Positions 22,862 through 35,400 of a DNA stretch of 64,000 nt are shown one piece after another. The stretch lies in assembly GCA_026874595.1 (NCBI GenBank), contig CM049313.1, forward strand, positions 54,210,659-54,274,658, given 5' to 3'. The stretch comes from Sipunculus nudus. Taxonomy: Eukaryota > Annelida > Sipuncula > Golfingiida > Sipunculidae. Each line of letters opens with the position of its first letter. Position 1 is the stretch's first letter. The notes beneath the pieces are model-generated. The model was not told where the DNA came from. It ran no database searches and saw only the letters and a program-made list of their open reading frames with translations. The translations under genes were made by a program, and so were the position numbers.

Positions 22862-25528
22862 AACAAGGGACCTATGGGTCACGGCGCTCAGCTGTTATAT
22901 ATGATAAAAAAATATGATTTAGAAATGAGGCACATGCTGGTTTTGTGTGGTAATAAGTATAAGCTGTATTATGAGTTGTTGTTGTTAAGCTTATGTATGA
23001 TTTTGATAGTACCTTTGGAGACAGAGAAGAGAATTGATTTCATTTATTTTATTAACAAATGGAGTACTATTGTCACACAGATTTTGACTTGGCCATATAA
23101 CTTATAAGCAGAACATATAATGTAAGAGTTTAACTATTTATTAAAAAAATTACAAATATTGTCCCAGATATAATTTTTATTAAAAGTAATAAGAGAATCG
23201 TTTGATTTTTAAAATGAAATATAACTGAAATGATTATTAAAATAATATTAAAGAATATATTCATGAATGCATTCATGAATACATTTGGAAAGTATTTGCA
23301 CTGGTATTCATATACTTTCATTTTTTCCTGAATTCCCATTCTTTATGCAAGAAATTTTATAATGGAGTACATATTCATATTCGTATTTAAATACAATTGC
23401 AAAGTATTCCCACCATGTCTGGTATTTATTCAGTTTTCACCAAACAATGGTGTTGAGAATCCAGAATGTACAAAATTCACACATTTAAATAATGATCATA
23501 TGTACCTGGTTTTATGGCTTTTATTTATATTAAAAAAAAATAAATGTGATATATTTATTTTGGACTAATTTCACATCAATGTACACACTAGACACAGTCG
23601 GAATCTAGATTAATATTATCAACTGCATCTTTGTCTAGCATTAATTTCCTTCATATGATCCCTAATGATTAGTAATGAATAATATGATTTACTTTTTTAT
23701 TATTAAAATTGAACTGAAAAATGCCATAGGTGACTGCATGGTGTTATTTGGAATACGTGACATTCTATCCATCAATACAAGGTTCTTATATCATCAGTAA
23801 CTGCAAGTTATTTCCCTATTAATATAAACTAACAAATTCCTTTTCTATTTTTCTTTAATTTGTTATTAAAAACCAATAAAAATTGATTAATTTATTGTTA
23901 TGTTGCTGGTTAAAACTACTTGATGAGTTGGGTTGGACACCTGGATCAACTGTGGCTGGCCATAAGCTGCCTTGCTGCCCAGGTATCTGCCTCGCCTCAA
24001 GCGTGCATAATTTGCTGAAAGTTCAACAAGGTCAACATACAGGTGACTCAAGAGTGGCTGGAGAGAGCCAAGGTCTGACATGGTCTCATAAAAACATTAA
24101 TAAAAGCTACAATTTTTGGCCAATTTCTTTCAGCTTTCTAAACTAAAAAGCTGAAATCCTTGTGTGTGCATGATATGAAAATTATATAAACAGAGCTCAC
24201 ATTAAACAAAAGTGAAATGGTCAAAGTTGGGCAAAATTTAAGGTACTAATTTTATATTTATACTAATAACTTATAAAATTTTAAAAATTCAGAACTAATT
24301 TTGGGTATTTAATTGAATCTTGATTAAATAATCTTACATCCCTGACAAAAAATCTCTAGCTTCAGCAAGCCCCTTGTTAAGGGAGTAAATATATTTCTTG
24401 ATTTTTTACAAAGTGCATTATGTTTGGGCCCATAACTTAAAACAATTACGCAATACTGACATCATTTCTGGCATGTGCACAGAGAATGTATTGAAAAACA
24501 TGTATATTATATATGATTAAAGTCAGATCAGTGGTTTTGATATTAGGCAGTATTGAAGTGTAATAATGGGTTTTTAATTGAAAAATGAAGTTTTTCATTA
24601 ATATCTCAAAGGTATTAAGTCCTAGTGACCAAATTCTTGGCATGGTAGGGAATTTTAGAGACATCTAATTGTATGCCAAATTTTAGGAACTGTGAGCTTA
24701 AGCTGGGGAGCTGAGCTCTTGCAAACTGCATAACACTAGCCTGATGTAAACAATATGTTACATGGTGCTTGAAAACTTGAATAAAATCTACAGTTTTTGA
24801 TCAACTGGTTTCAAATTTTTGGTGTTAACAGACAAAATGCTAACAAAAACATGCTGAGAAAATTAAATCCACAGTACTTACAGGAAAAAAACGTGCCATG
24901 GTCAAAGTTAGGCAAAATTTAAGGTACCAATTTTTTGTTTTTGCTAATATTTAAAAAAATTTGAAAGATTTTAATCTAATTTTGGGTATACAATTTAATT
25001 TTGATTAATTAAAGTTATATTACTTGAAAAAAAGTCCATAGCTTTAACAAGTTTTGTGTTAAGTGATCAAATATCTTTCCTGATTTTTTACAAAATGCAT
25101 TATGTTCTGGCCCATAACTTTCTTAAATTATATAATACAGACATAATTTCAGGCATGTACATAGGAACTATATAGAGGAATATTTATGGTAAATATGAGG
25201 AAAAACAGATGAGTGGTTTTGATATTAGGCAGCCCTAAAGTGTGAAAATAGGTTTTTAATAAAAAATTGAGGTTTTTCCTTAATTTCTCAAAGGAACAAA
25301 GTCTCAAAGATCCAGTTTTCGGCTTGGTAGGAGATCTTGGGGACAGCTAACATTATGCCAAATTTTGGATTCCTAAGTCTTACGGTTTCAAAACGTGCCA
25401 CATCTACGGACGGACGGACGGACGGACGGACGGACGGACTGACGGACGGACGGACCGACAGACGGACGGACGACGGACAATGGACCACGACTATAGCTCA
25501 GATGACTTATAGTCAGCTGAGCTAAAAA
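22862..25528 (+). mobile_element. Family I element, 2.67 kb
   Basis: It starts AACAAGGGACCTATGGGTC, then GGCGCTCAGCTG, nearly identical to the element at 50406 for about 500 bp. A middle segment (23560-24690) is shared with 55836-56950. Two successive 3' modules are present (24180-24690 and about 24890-25528), the second ending in (ACGG)n, ACTATA (25490-25495) and the hairpin TAGCTCAGATGACT / AGTCAGCTGAGCTA. GCTCAGCTG at the start and CAGCTGAGC at the end form a subterminal inverted pair. No transposase or Rep frame is present. Confidence 0.85.
25406..25478. repeat. (ACGG)n microsatellite of a family I 3' end
   Basis: About 17 ACGG units, some imperfect, lie just before the conserved GGACCACGACTATA. 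Shorter versions occupy the same place at 44794, 52573 and 57219. Confidence 0.95.
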
Positions 25529-25539
25529 TGGAAAACATA

Positions 25540-25798
25540 ACAGTACTCCAGGCTGCAGGCTTATGATGAAAATGTTAATCGCTCTCCAATCATTCAAGAT
25601 CAAGTTCTGCTCTCTGGATTGGCTGGGTCTCTGCTGCTGGTGTTGGTATAGGTTTGTATTCTGCCTGGCCTTTTTGGCTTTGGGTGCTGTGGCTCTCCTC
25701 AGGTCACCAGTATGGGTAAAACGCTGGTGGTCTCGCGGCTCCCTGCAATGCTTGCATATATATATGGCATCACATCTATAGGCTCCATCAAATGTCAA
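25540..25798 (-). other. Weak minus-strand open frame, unknown
   Basis: About 80 codons open on the minus strand with a CDAIYICKHC segment near the start and a polar Q/R-rich middle. There is no ATG start, and a stop lies directly upstream. It could be an exon or chance. The frame runs on into the adjacent mobile element, where the (ACGG)n makes an artificial RPSV repeat. Confidence 0.2.
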
Positions 25799-26033
25799 TT
25801 ATGCTTTAGGAGCACAAAGGGCTGGAGCCTTGACTACAGCCACCTGTAGCTGCTCAATAAAACATGTTCAGTCAGTCAGTGTAGGTTTATCTGCATATTT
25901 GCATGACCTTGACAAAAAAGGGCCAGGTCACTAGTTTTTTTATATTCTCAAAGAATTAGTTGACATGATTCATATAACAAAGATGAGTGGAAAATAGGTA
26001 ATATACTTTAAAAGTTGTGGGTTTCACAATAAT

Positions 26034-26034
26034 G

Positions 26035-26094
<60 letters not shown>

Positions 26095-26096
26095 TT
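26034..26096. repeat. (TA)n microsatellite
   Basis: About 30 TA dinucleotides. Confidence 0.97.
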
Positions 26097-27140
26097 TAGT
26101 CAAGGGTGGGCTTTTGTCCTATTCTGCAAGTTCAGGGATGGGCTTTTGTATGGATGGGTTTTTGTCTGTCACAGTAACTCAGTAACCCCTGATTGGTTCA
26201 TGGTCAAAACCTTCATACACCTACACGGAAACAACCATTGGGTGGATTATTTTGATAAAATGTTGGTAAATCTATCTAAAAATATATGTCAAATATAAAA
26301 TTTGTATTATTTTATATCATTTATATATTTTTTATATTTCAAAGATATTTTGGTGGGATGTTTTAAATAGACATGGAGTCAATAGAGTTAATTGTATTAT
26401 TATAACAATATCTTTCTGTTTGTGATATATCACGTACTATTACTATTACCACATTTTACCATCTGTTATTATTACTATTACTGGGGTATCAATTACTCTT
26501 ACTATTACCTATACATGTGGAATACCTTACCCTCGCACAGCCAACAGTGCTAACCAGCACTATCATCACTTGTGTAAACTAAAATTAAAATATATTGTAG
26601 GCGATATATGACCTAGTTTTATTAACATTTTCTTATACGAAGTCTGTCATCGACAGAAGGCTTATTATAATGCTTGACACCTTAATTATTTAAACATATT
26701 TAACGCTGTTCATTTTCATTTTGTAACCTAAACGATCAATATTTTCATTACAAATGTTACTTTATATTCTAATTAACAATGTATAAAGAACAAGACAATG
26801 CAATTTCCTTGCAAGGGATTAATTCAATTTTAACCTTATAAATCAGTCTTATCATGCATTTTAAAAGTGAAGCATTTATTTTACCATACCAATACTACAT
26901 AAAATATAGCACAGACACATCCTTCCTCACATATTCATAAGAATAACTTATTGTAATGTTACAGAATGAAATTTCAGGTTCTATGGTTATCTTGTCATCT
27001 TCACAGTATTTCCACTGGATTTTCCAACAAAGTTTTACAAATTATGAAATTACTGAGAGGAATGCAGGTTAATATTCAACCAATTGAAACTATTCTATTT
27101 GGAAACATACCAAACATTGATAACTATAACTATGTTCTTA
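26097..27140. other. Unassigned AT-rich sequence
   Basis: A loose ATTACT-like repetition lies near 26445-26510. A short frame at 26966-27172 follows an acceptor-like TTGTAATGTTACAG, but its peptide is not recognisable. Confidence 0.3.
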
Positions 27141-27640
27141 GAGGCCTCCGAGAGTCAGTGGTTGCGAGCTAGAGAACATATAAAGTAGTAATATTATGAA
27201 GGTCTTACTGTTTTGAGAGGCCTCTGACAGTTCCAACAGTCACCAACAGTAAGCATATCATCAGGTAGTATGAAGGTGTTACTGTCCTGAGAAGCCTCGA
27301 ACAGTTCTGACAGTCACTGACAGTGAGCATATAATGTAGCAATATGAAGGTGTTACTGTTCTGTGAGATCTCCTACAGCTCTGACAGTCACCAACAGTGA
27401 TCATATAAACTAGCAATATGAAGGTCTTACTGCTCTGATAGGCCGCCGACAGTTCCTGCAGGAAGCATATCCTCTGGTAGTATAAAGGTCTAAATGTTCT
27501 AAGAACCCCCCCCCCCCCCCCTGACAGCTTTGACATTCAATGACAGTAAAGACATAACAGTGTGTATGAAGGTCCTACTTTTCTGACAGACATCAATAGT
27601 TCCAACAGTCACCAAAAATAAGCATATGGCCTAGTAGTAC
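27140..27640. repeat. 74-bp minisatellite
   Basis: TATGAAGGT occurs at 27195, 27269, 27343 and 27417 (exactly 74 bp apart), then in variant form at 27481 and 27565, where a deletion and a poly-C expansion (27505-27522) shift the spacing. Each unit has CAGTCACCAACAGT-like and AAGCATAT-like words. Confidence 0.9.
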
Positions 27641-28949
27641 ACTTCATTTTGTCAATAAATGCATATTTTAGCTTTATGAGTATGTTTACCTGTAACCAAG
27701 CATCAATCAGTGTATTTCAATTAAAAGACCTAACCATGAGTATCAGTATCAACAGATTAGGAAAAAGAAACTAGCATTACTGTATTTACTTTTGTATAAG
27801 ACACCCCATGTATCAGACAACCCCCCCCCCCCCAATTTTGAACCTCAAGTTTTGGTACAAATTATTTTCCAGCATCTTGGCTTTACCAGCTACTAAGGAT
27901 CACTATGTCAGCATAATGATCACTTTAAAACCGATAACTGAGATGGGATTTTATAATATTTGATTCTTAAAATGGTCAGTGGTATATTTTTTTTAAAGAT
28001 TCTACAAGTGAAAACAGGAAAGTTATATAGAAATTTTAAGGTATGGAACAGACCAAAACAGAATTTATCAACATATAAAAAAATGTGTATTTACAACAAT
28101 TCAAATGAATATCATAAGAGACAGCAGAGGGTCAATTTTAGGGCCAAAATTTTGGTAATAAATTAATTTTGGCAAATGTCCATGAGGTGGCACCCACTAA
28201 AAATTAGCATGGAAGTTTCATCATACCATGCAGGTAGGATAACAGGACCCTTTTAATAACCATTTTCCCCTTAGAACAGTCGTAGAATGGAATAAATTGG
28301 GATAAAATGTGGTTGAAGCCCTATCTTAACCACTCTCAAATTATCATGTAATCAATATTAATATTAGTATGATACTTATTAAATGAGTGGTGCACCCTCA
28401 TCAAACTCTTAATTCTGTATACTTGGGACTGCTTGTATTCCTACCAGTCTTTAATTCAACAAAGCTGAATGACTTGTTCTGCAGCACAGCGAAACTTGAG
28501 CCTCTTCTTTAATTGCAGTATCTTACCCACACCATGCTGACATACTAACATGGTTTGTGAATCAGTTCATGGTCCACATTACTTCATTACCAGGCTGTTT
28601 TCTAAATTGTAGCTTCAAAGCCTTCATATATCACCCAGTCAAAATTACTTGCCTGAGGCTATATGCATGGCATCAGGCATGCACACTACGGTTTGCATGA
28701 TATCCTGCATAGTTTGTACTATTTACCTGATACTGTGCGTATTATTACCTATGTACACAAAATATTGTGTATATTGCTCCTTTTACACATAGCCTTTCGT
28801 TCAGACAGAAGGCTACATGCATGATTTTGATCAGAACTGTGTAAAAAACATGGTGGTCAGAAGTGAGAACACATATATTCTTTTTCAATAAAGTTATAAA
28901 TCAGCAGCAAAATCAACATAGTTATCTCATAATTCTACATAGCCTCTGA
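27641..28949. other. Unassigned AT-rich sequence
   Basis: A poly-C run at about 27821-27833 follows GTATCAGACAA. No frame longer than about 68 codons exists, and none has a domain. Confidence 0.3.
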
Positions 28950-29342
28950 GCAACAGTGTTTCAGTGAGAGGCATATTTTACTCTGACAGTGTGCTCATCT
29001 TGTATTTCAAGGGTTAGGGTTTCACCAATATCTATTTAACAGCCACATTTTACTGTGATACAGTACGATCATCTTGTAATTCAAAGGATAGGGTATCAAC
29101 TATATCTATGTGACAGGCACAGTTTACTGTGACACAGTGTGATCATGTTGTATTTCAAGGGCTAGGGGTTTACCCATGTGTGATAATCACATATCACTGT
29201 CACGCTGTATGTTCATCTTGTATTTCAAGGATAAGGGTTTTACCAATATCTATGTAACAGGCACATTGTACAGTGACACAGTGTGCTCATCTTGTATTTT
29301 AAGGGTTAGGGTTTCACCCATATCTATGTGAAAGGCACATTT

Positions 29343-29450
29343 CACAGTGATACTCATTCACTTTGATTCAGCCTTTTGAAATCAGTTCGGCAGAAGCCAA
29401 ACAAAAGGCCTATTGGCCCGCAAACATACTATTGTGATTAGTGTGTTCAT
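29343..29450. repeat. Spacer unit inside the 74-bp array (first of eight)
   Basis: A non-monomer segment beginning GATACTCATTCACTTTGATT and running through AAAAGGCCTATTGGC interrupts the array. Copies start at about 29351, 30785, 31624, 33444, 34201, 36079, 37670 and 39462. It contains GCCTTTTG and CAAAAGGC as inverted arms, with a loop of about 23 nt. Confidence 0.85.
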
Positions 29451-32400
29451 CATGTATTTCAAGGGTTAGGGTTTTATCCATATCTATATGACAGCCACAT
29501 TGTATTGTGAAACGGTAAGCTCATCTTGTATTTCAAGGGTAAGGGTTTCACCCATATCTATTTGACAGCCATATTTTTATTTTGTGACACAGTATGCTCA
29601 TCTTGTATTTCAAGGGTTACAATTTCAGCCATATCTATGTGACAGGCACATTGTACAGTGACACAGTGTGCTCATTTTGTATTTCAAGGGTTAGGGTTTC
29701 ACCTATATCTATATGACAGCCATATTTTTAATATTGTGATACAGTATGCTCATCTTGTATTTCAAGGGTTAAGGTTACACCCATATCTATGTGACAGGCA
29801 CATTGTACAGTGACACATTGTTCGCATCTTGTATTTTAAGGGTTAGGGTTTCACTCATATCTATGTGACAGGCACATTGTACAGTGACACAGTGTGCTCA
29901 TCTTGTATTTCAAGGGTTAGGGTTTCACCTATATCTATATGACAGCCATTATTTTAATATTGTAACACAGTATGAACATCTTGTATTTCAAGGGTTACAA
30001 TTTCAGCCATATCTATGTGACAGGCACATTGTACAGTGACACAGTGTGCTCATCTTGTATTTCAAGGATTAGGGTTTACCCATATCTATGTGACAGGCAC
30101 ATGGTACAGTGACACAGTGTGCCAATCTTGTATTTCAAGGGTTAGGGTTTACCCATATCTATGTGACAGGCACATTGTACAGTGACACTGTGCTCATCTT
30201 GTATTTCAAGGGTTAGGGTTTCACTCATCTATGTGACAGGCACACTGTACAGTGACACAGTGTGCTCATCTTGTATTTCAAAGGTTAGGGTTTCACCTAT
30301 ATCTATATGACAGCCATTATTTTAATATTGTGACACAGTATGCACATCTTGTATTTCAAGGGTTACAATTTCAGCCATATCTATGTGACAGGCACATTGT
30401 AAAGTGACACAGTGTGCTCATCTTGTATTTCAAGGGTTAGGGTTTACCCATATCTATGTGACAGGCACATGGTACAGTGACACAGTGTGCTCATTTTGTA
30501 TTTCAAGGGTTAGGGTTTCACCCATATCTATATGACAGCCATATTTTTAATATTGTGACACAGTGTACTCATCTTGTATTTCAAGGGTTAAGCTTTTACC
30601 TATATCTTTATGACAGCTGTATTTTTAATATTGTGACACAGCATGCTCATCTTGTATTTCAAGGGTTACAATTTCAGCCATATCTATGTAACAGGCACAT
30701 TGTATAGTGACACAGTGTGCTCATCTTGTATTTTAAGGGTTAGGGTTTCACCTATATCTATGTGAAAGGCACATTTCACAGTGATACTCATTCACTTTGA
30801 TTCAGCCTTCTGAAATCAGTTCGGCAAAAGCCAAACAAAAGGCCTATTAACCAGCAATATACTATTGTGACTAGTGTGTTCATCTTGTATTTCAAGGGTT
30901 AGGGTTTTATCCATATCTATATGACAGCCACATTGTATTGTGAAATGGTAAGCTCATCTTGTATTTCAAGGGTTAGGGTTTCACCTATATCTATATGACA
31001 GCCATATTTTTAATATTGTGACACAGTGTGCTCATATTGTATTTCAAGGGTTAGGGTTTCACTCATATCTATGTGACAGGCACACTGTACAGTGACACAG
31101 TGTGCACATCTTTTATTTCAAGGGTTAGGGTTTCACCTATATCTATATGACAGTCATATTTTTAATTTTCTGACACAGTATGCACATCTTTTTTTTCAAG
31201 GATTACAATTTCAGCCATATCTATGTGACAGTCGCATTGTACAGTGACACAGTGTGCTCATCTTGTATTTCAAGGGTTAGGGTTTACCCATATCTATGTG
31301 ACAGGCATATGGTACAGTGACACAGTGTGCTCATTTTGTATTTCAAGGGTTAGGGTTTCACCCATATCTATATGACAGCCAAATTTTTAATATTGTGACA
31401 CAATGTACTCATCTTGATTTTCAAGGGTTAAGGTTTTACCCATATCTTTATGACAGCTGTATTTTAATATTGTGACACAGCGTGCTCATCTTGTATTTCA
31501 AGGGTTACAATTTCAGCCATATCTATGTAAAAGGCACATTGTACAGTGACACAGTGTGCTCATCTTGTATTTTAAGGGTTAGGGTTTCACCCATATCTAT
31601 GTGAAAGGCACATTTCACAGTGATACTCATTCACATTGATGCAGCCTTTTGAAATCAGTTCGTTAAAAGCTAAACAAAAGGCTTATTGGCCAGCAATATA
31701 CTATTGTGACTAGTGTGTTCATCTTGTATTTCAAGGGTTAGGGTTTTATCCATATCTATATGACAGCCACATTGTATTGTGAAACGGTAAGCTCGTCTTG
31801 TATTTCAAGGGTTAGGGTTTCACCTATATCTATATGACAGCCATATTTTTAATATTGTGACACAGTGTACTCATCTTGTATTTCAAGGGTTAAGGTTTTA
31901 CCTACATCTATATGACAGCTGTATTTTTAATATTGTGACACAGCATGCCGATCTTGTATTTCAAGGGTTAGGGTTTCACCCTTATCTATGTGACAGGCAC
32001 ATGGTACAGTGACACAGTGTGCTCATCTTGTATTTCAAGGGTTAGGGTTTCACTCATATCTATGTGACAGGCACACTGTACAGTGACATAGTGTGCTCAT
32101 CTTGTATTTCAAGGGTTAGGGTTTCACTAATATCTATATGACAGCTATATTTTTAATATTGTGACACAGTATGCACATCTTGTATTTCAAGGGTTACAGT
32201 TTCAGCCATATCTATGTGACAGGCACATTGTACAGTGACACAGTGTGCTCATTTGTATTTCAAGGGTTAGGGTTTTACCTATATCTTTATGACAGCTGTA
32301 TTTTTAATATTGTGACACAGTATGCCGATCTTGTATTTCAAGGGTTAGGGTTTCACTAATATCTATATGACAGCCATATTTTTAATATTGTGACACAGCA

Positions 32401-35400
32401 TGCACATCTTGTATTTCAAGGATTACAATTTCAGCCAAATCTATGTAACAGGCACATTGTACAGTGACACTGTGCTCATCTTGTATTTTAAGGGTTAGGG
32501 TTTTATCCATATCTATATGACAGCCACATTGTATTGTGAAACAGTAAGCTCATCTTGTCTTTCAAGGGTTAGGGTTTCACCTGTATCTATTTGACAGCCA
32601 TATTTTAATATTGTGACACAGTATGCCGATCTTGTATTTCAAGGGTTAGGGTTTCACTCATATCTATGTGACAGGCACATTGTACAGTGACACAGTGTGC
32701 TCATCTTGTATTTCAAGGGTGAGGGGGTTTCACCTATATCTATATGACAGCCATATTTTTAATATTGTGATACACTATGCTCATCTTGTATTTCAAGGGT
32801 TAAGGTTTACACCCATATCTATGTGACAGGCACATTGTACAGTGACACAGTGTGCTCATCTTGTATTTCTAGGGTTAGGGTTTCACTCATATCTATGTGA
32901 CAGGCACATTGTAGAGTGAAACAGTGTGCTCATCTTGCATTTCAAGGGTTAGGGTTTCACTCATATCTATGTGACAGGCACACTGTACAGTGACACAGGG
33001 TGCTCATCTTGTATTTCAAGGGTAGGGTTTCACTCATATCTATGTGACAGGCACATTGTACAGTGACACAGTGTGCTCATCTTGTATTTCAAGGGTTAGG
33101 GTTTACCCATATCTATGTGACAGGCACATGGTACAGTGACACAGTGTGCTCATTTTGTATTTCAAGGGTTAGGGTTTCACCCATATCTATATGACAGCCA
33201 TATTTTTTAATATTGTGACACAGTGTACTCATCTTGTATTAAAGGGTTAAGGTTTTACCTATATCTTTATGACAGCTGTATTTTTAATATTGTGACACAG
33301 CATGCTCATCTTGTATTTCAAGGGTTACAATTTCAGCCATATCTATGTAACAGGCACATTGTACAGTGACACGGTGTGGTCATCTTGTATTTTAGGGGTC
33401 AGGGTTTCACCCATATCCATGTGAAAGACACATTTCACAGTGATACTCATTCACTTTGATTCAGCCTTTTGAAATCAGTTCGGCAAAAGCTAAACAAAAG
33501 GCCTATTGGCCAGCAATATACTATTGTGACTAGTGTATTCATCTTGTATTTCAAGGGTTAGGGTTTTATCCATATCTATATGACAGCCACATTGTATTGT
33601 GAAACAGTAAGCTCGTCTTGTATTTCAAGGGTTAGGGTTTCACCTATATCTATATGACAGCCATATTTTTAATATTGTGACACAGTGTACTTATCTTGTA
33701 TTTCAAGGGTTAAGGTTTTACCTACATCTTTATGACAGCCATATTTTTAATATTGTGACACAGTATGCACATCTTGTATTTCAAGGGTTACAGTTTCAGC
33801 CATATTTATGTGACAGGCACATTGTACAGTGACACAGTGTGCTCATTTGTATTTCAAGGGTTAGGGTTTAGCCATATCTATGTGACAGGCACATGGTACA
33901 GTGACAGTGTGCTCATTTTGTATTTCAAGGGTTAGGGTTTCACCCATATCTATATGACAGCCACATTGTATTGTGAAACAGTAAGCTCATCTTGTATTTC
34001 AAGGGTTAGGGTTCCACCTATATCTAAATGACAGCCATATTTTTAATATTGTGACACAGTGTACTCATCTTGTATTTCAAGGGTTACAATTTCAGCCACA
34101 TCTATGTAACAGGCACATTGTACAGTGACACTGTGCTCATCTTGTATTTTAAGGGTTAGGGTTTCACCCATATCTATGTGAAAGACACATTTCACAGTGA
34201 TACTCATTCACTTTGATTCAGCCTTTTGAAATCAGTTCGGCAAAAGCTAAACAAAAGGCCTATTGGCCAGCAATATACTATTGTGACTAGTGTATTCATC
34301 TTGTATTTCAAGGGTTAGGGTTTTATCCATATCTATATGACAGCCACATTGTATTGTGAAACAGTAAGCTCATCTTGTATTTAAAGGGTTAGGGTTTTAC
34401 CTATATCTAAATGACAGCCATATTTTTAATATTGTGACACAGTGTACTCATCTTGTATTTCAAGGGTTAAGGTTTTACCTATATCTTTATGACAGCTGTA
34501 TTTTTAATATTGTGACACAGCATGCTCATCTTGTATTTCAAGGGTTAGGGTTTCAGCCATATCTATGTGACAGGCACATTGTACAGTGACACAGTGTGCT
34601 CATTTGTATTTAAGGGTTAGGGTTTACCCATATCTATGTCACAGGCACATGGTACAGTGACAGTGTGCTCATTTTGTATTTCAAGGGTTAGGGTTTCACC
34701 CATATCTATATGACAGCCATATTTTTAATATTGTGACACTGTGTACTCATCTTGTATTTCAAGGGTTAAGGTTTTACCTATATCTTTATGACAGCTGTAT
34801 TTTTAATATTGTGACACAGCATGCTCATCTTGTATTTCAAGGGTTACAATTTCAGCCACATCTATGTAACAGGCACATTGTACAGTGACACTGTGCTAAT
34901 CTTGTATTTTAAGGGTTAGGGTTTTATCCATATCTATATGACAGCCACATTGTATTGTGAAACGGTAAGCTCATCTTGTCTTTCAAGGGTTAGGGTTTCA
35001 CCTGTATCTATTTGACAGCAATATTTTAATATTGTGACACAGTATTCCGATTTTATATTTCAAGGGTTAGGGTTTCACTCATATCTATGTGACAGTCACA
35101 TTGTACAGTGACACAGTGTGCTCATCTTGTATTTCAAGGGTTAGGGTTTCACTCATATCTATATGACAGCCATATTTTTAATATTGTGATACAGTATGCT
35201 CATCTTGTATTTCAAGGGTTACGTTTTACACCCATACCTATGTGACAGGCACATTGTACAGTGACACAGTGTGCTCATCTTGTATTTCAAGGGTTAGGGT
35301 TTCGCTCATATCTATGTAACAGGCATGTTCTACAGTGACAGTGTGCTCATCTTGTATTTCAAGGGTTGGGTTTCACTCATATCTATGTGACAGGCACATT

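Noticed and set aside
25288-25798. Minus-strand frame with repeated RPSV residues
   Set aside because: The repetitive part is a translation of the (ACGG)n run; only the upstream portion was kept, as a weak candidate.
30477-30707. Repeated short frames (also at 32171 and 39154) with a HLVFQGL-like motif
   Set aside because: They lie entirely within the 74-bp array and repeat with its units; the frame changes with each unit.
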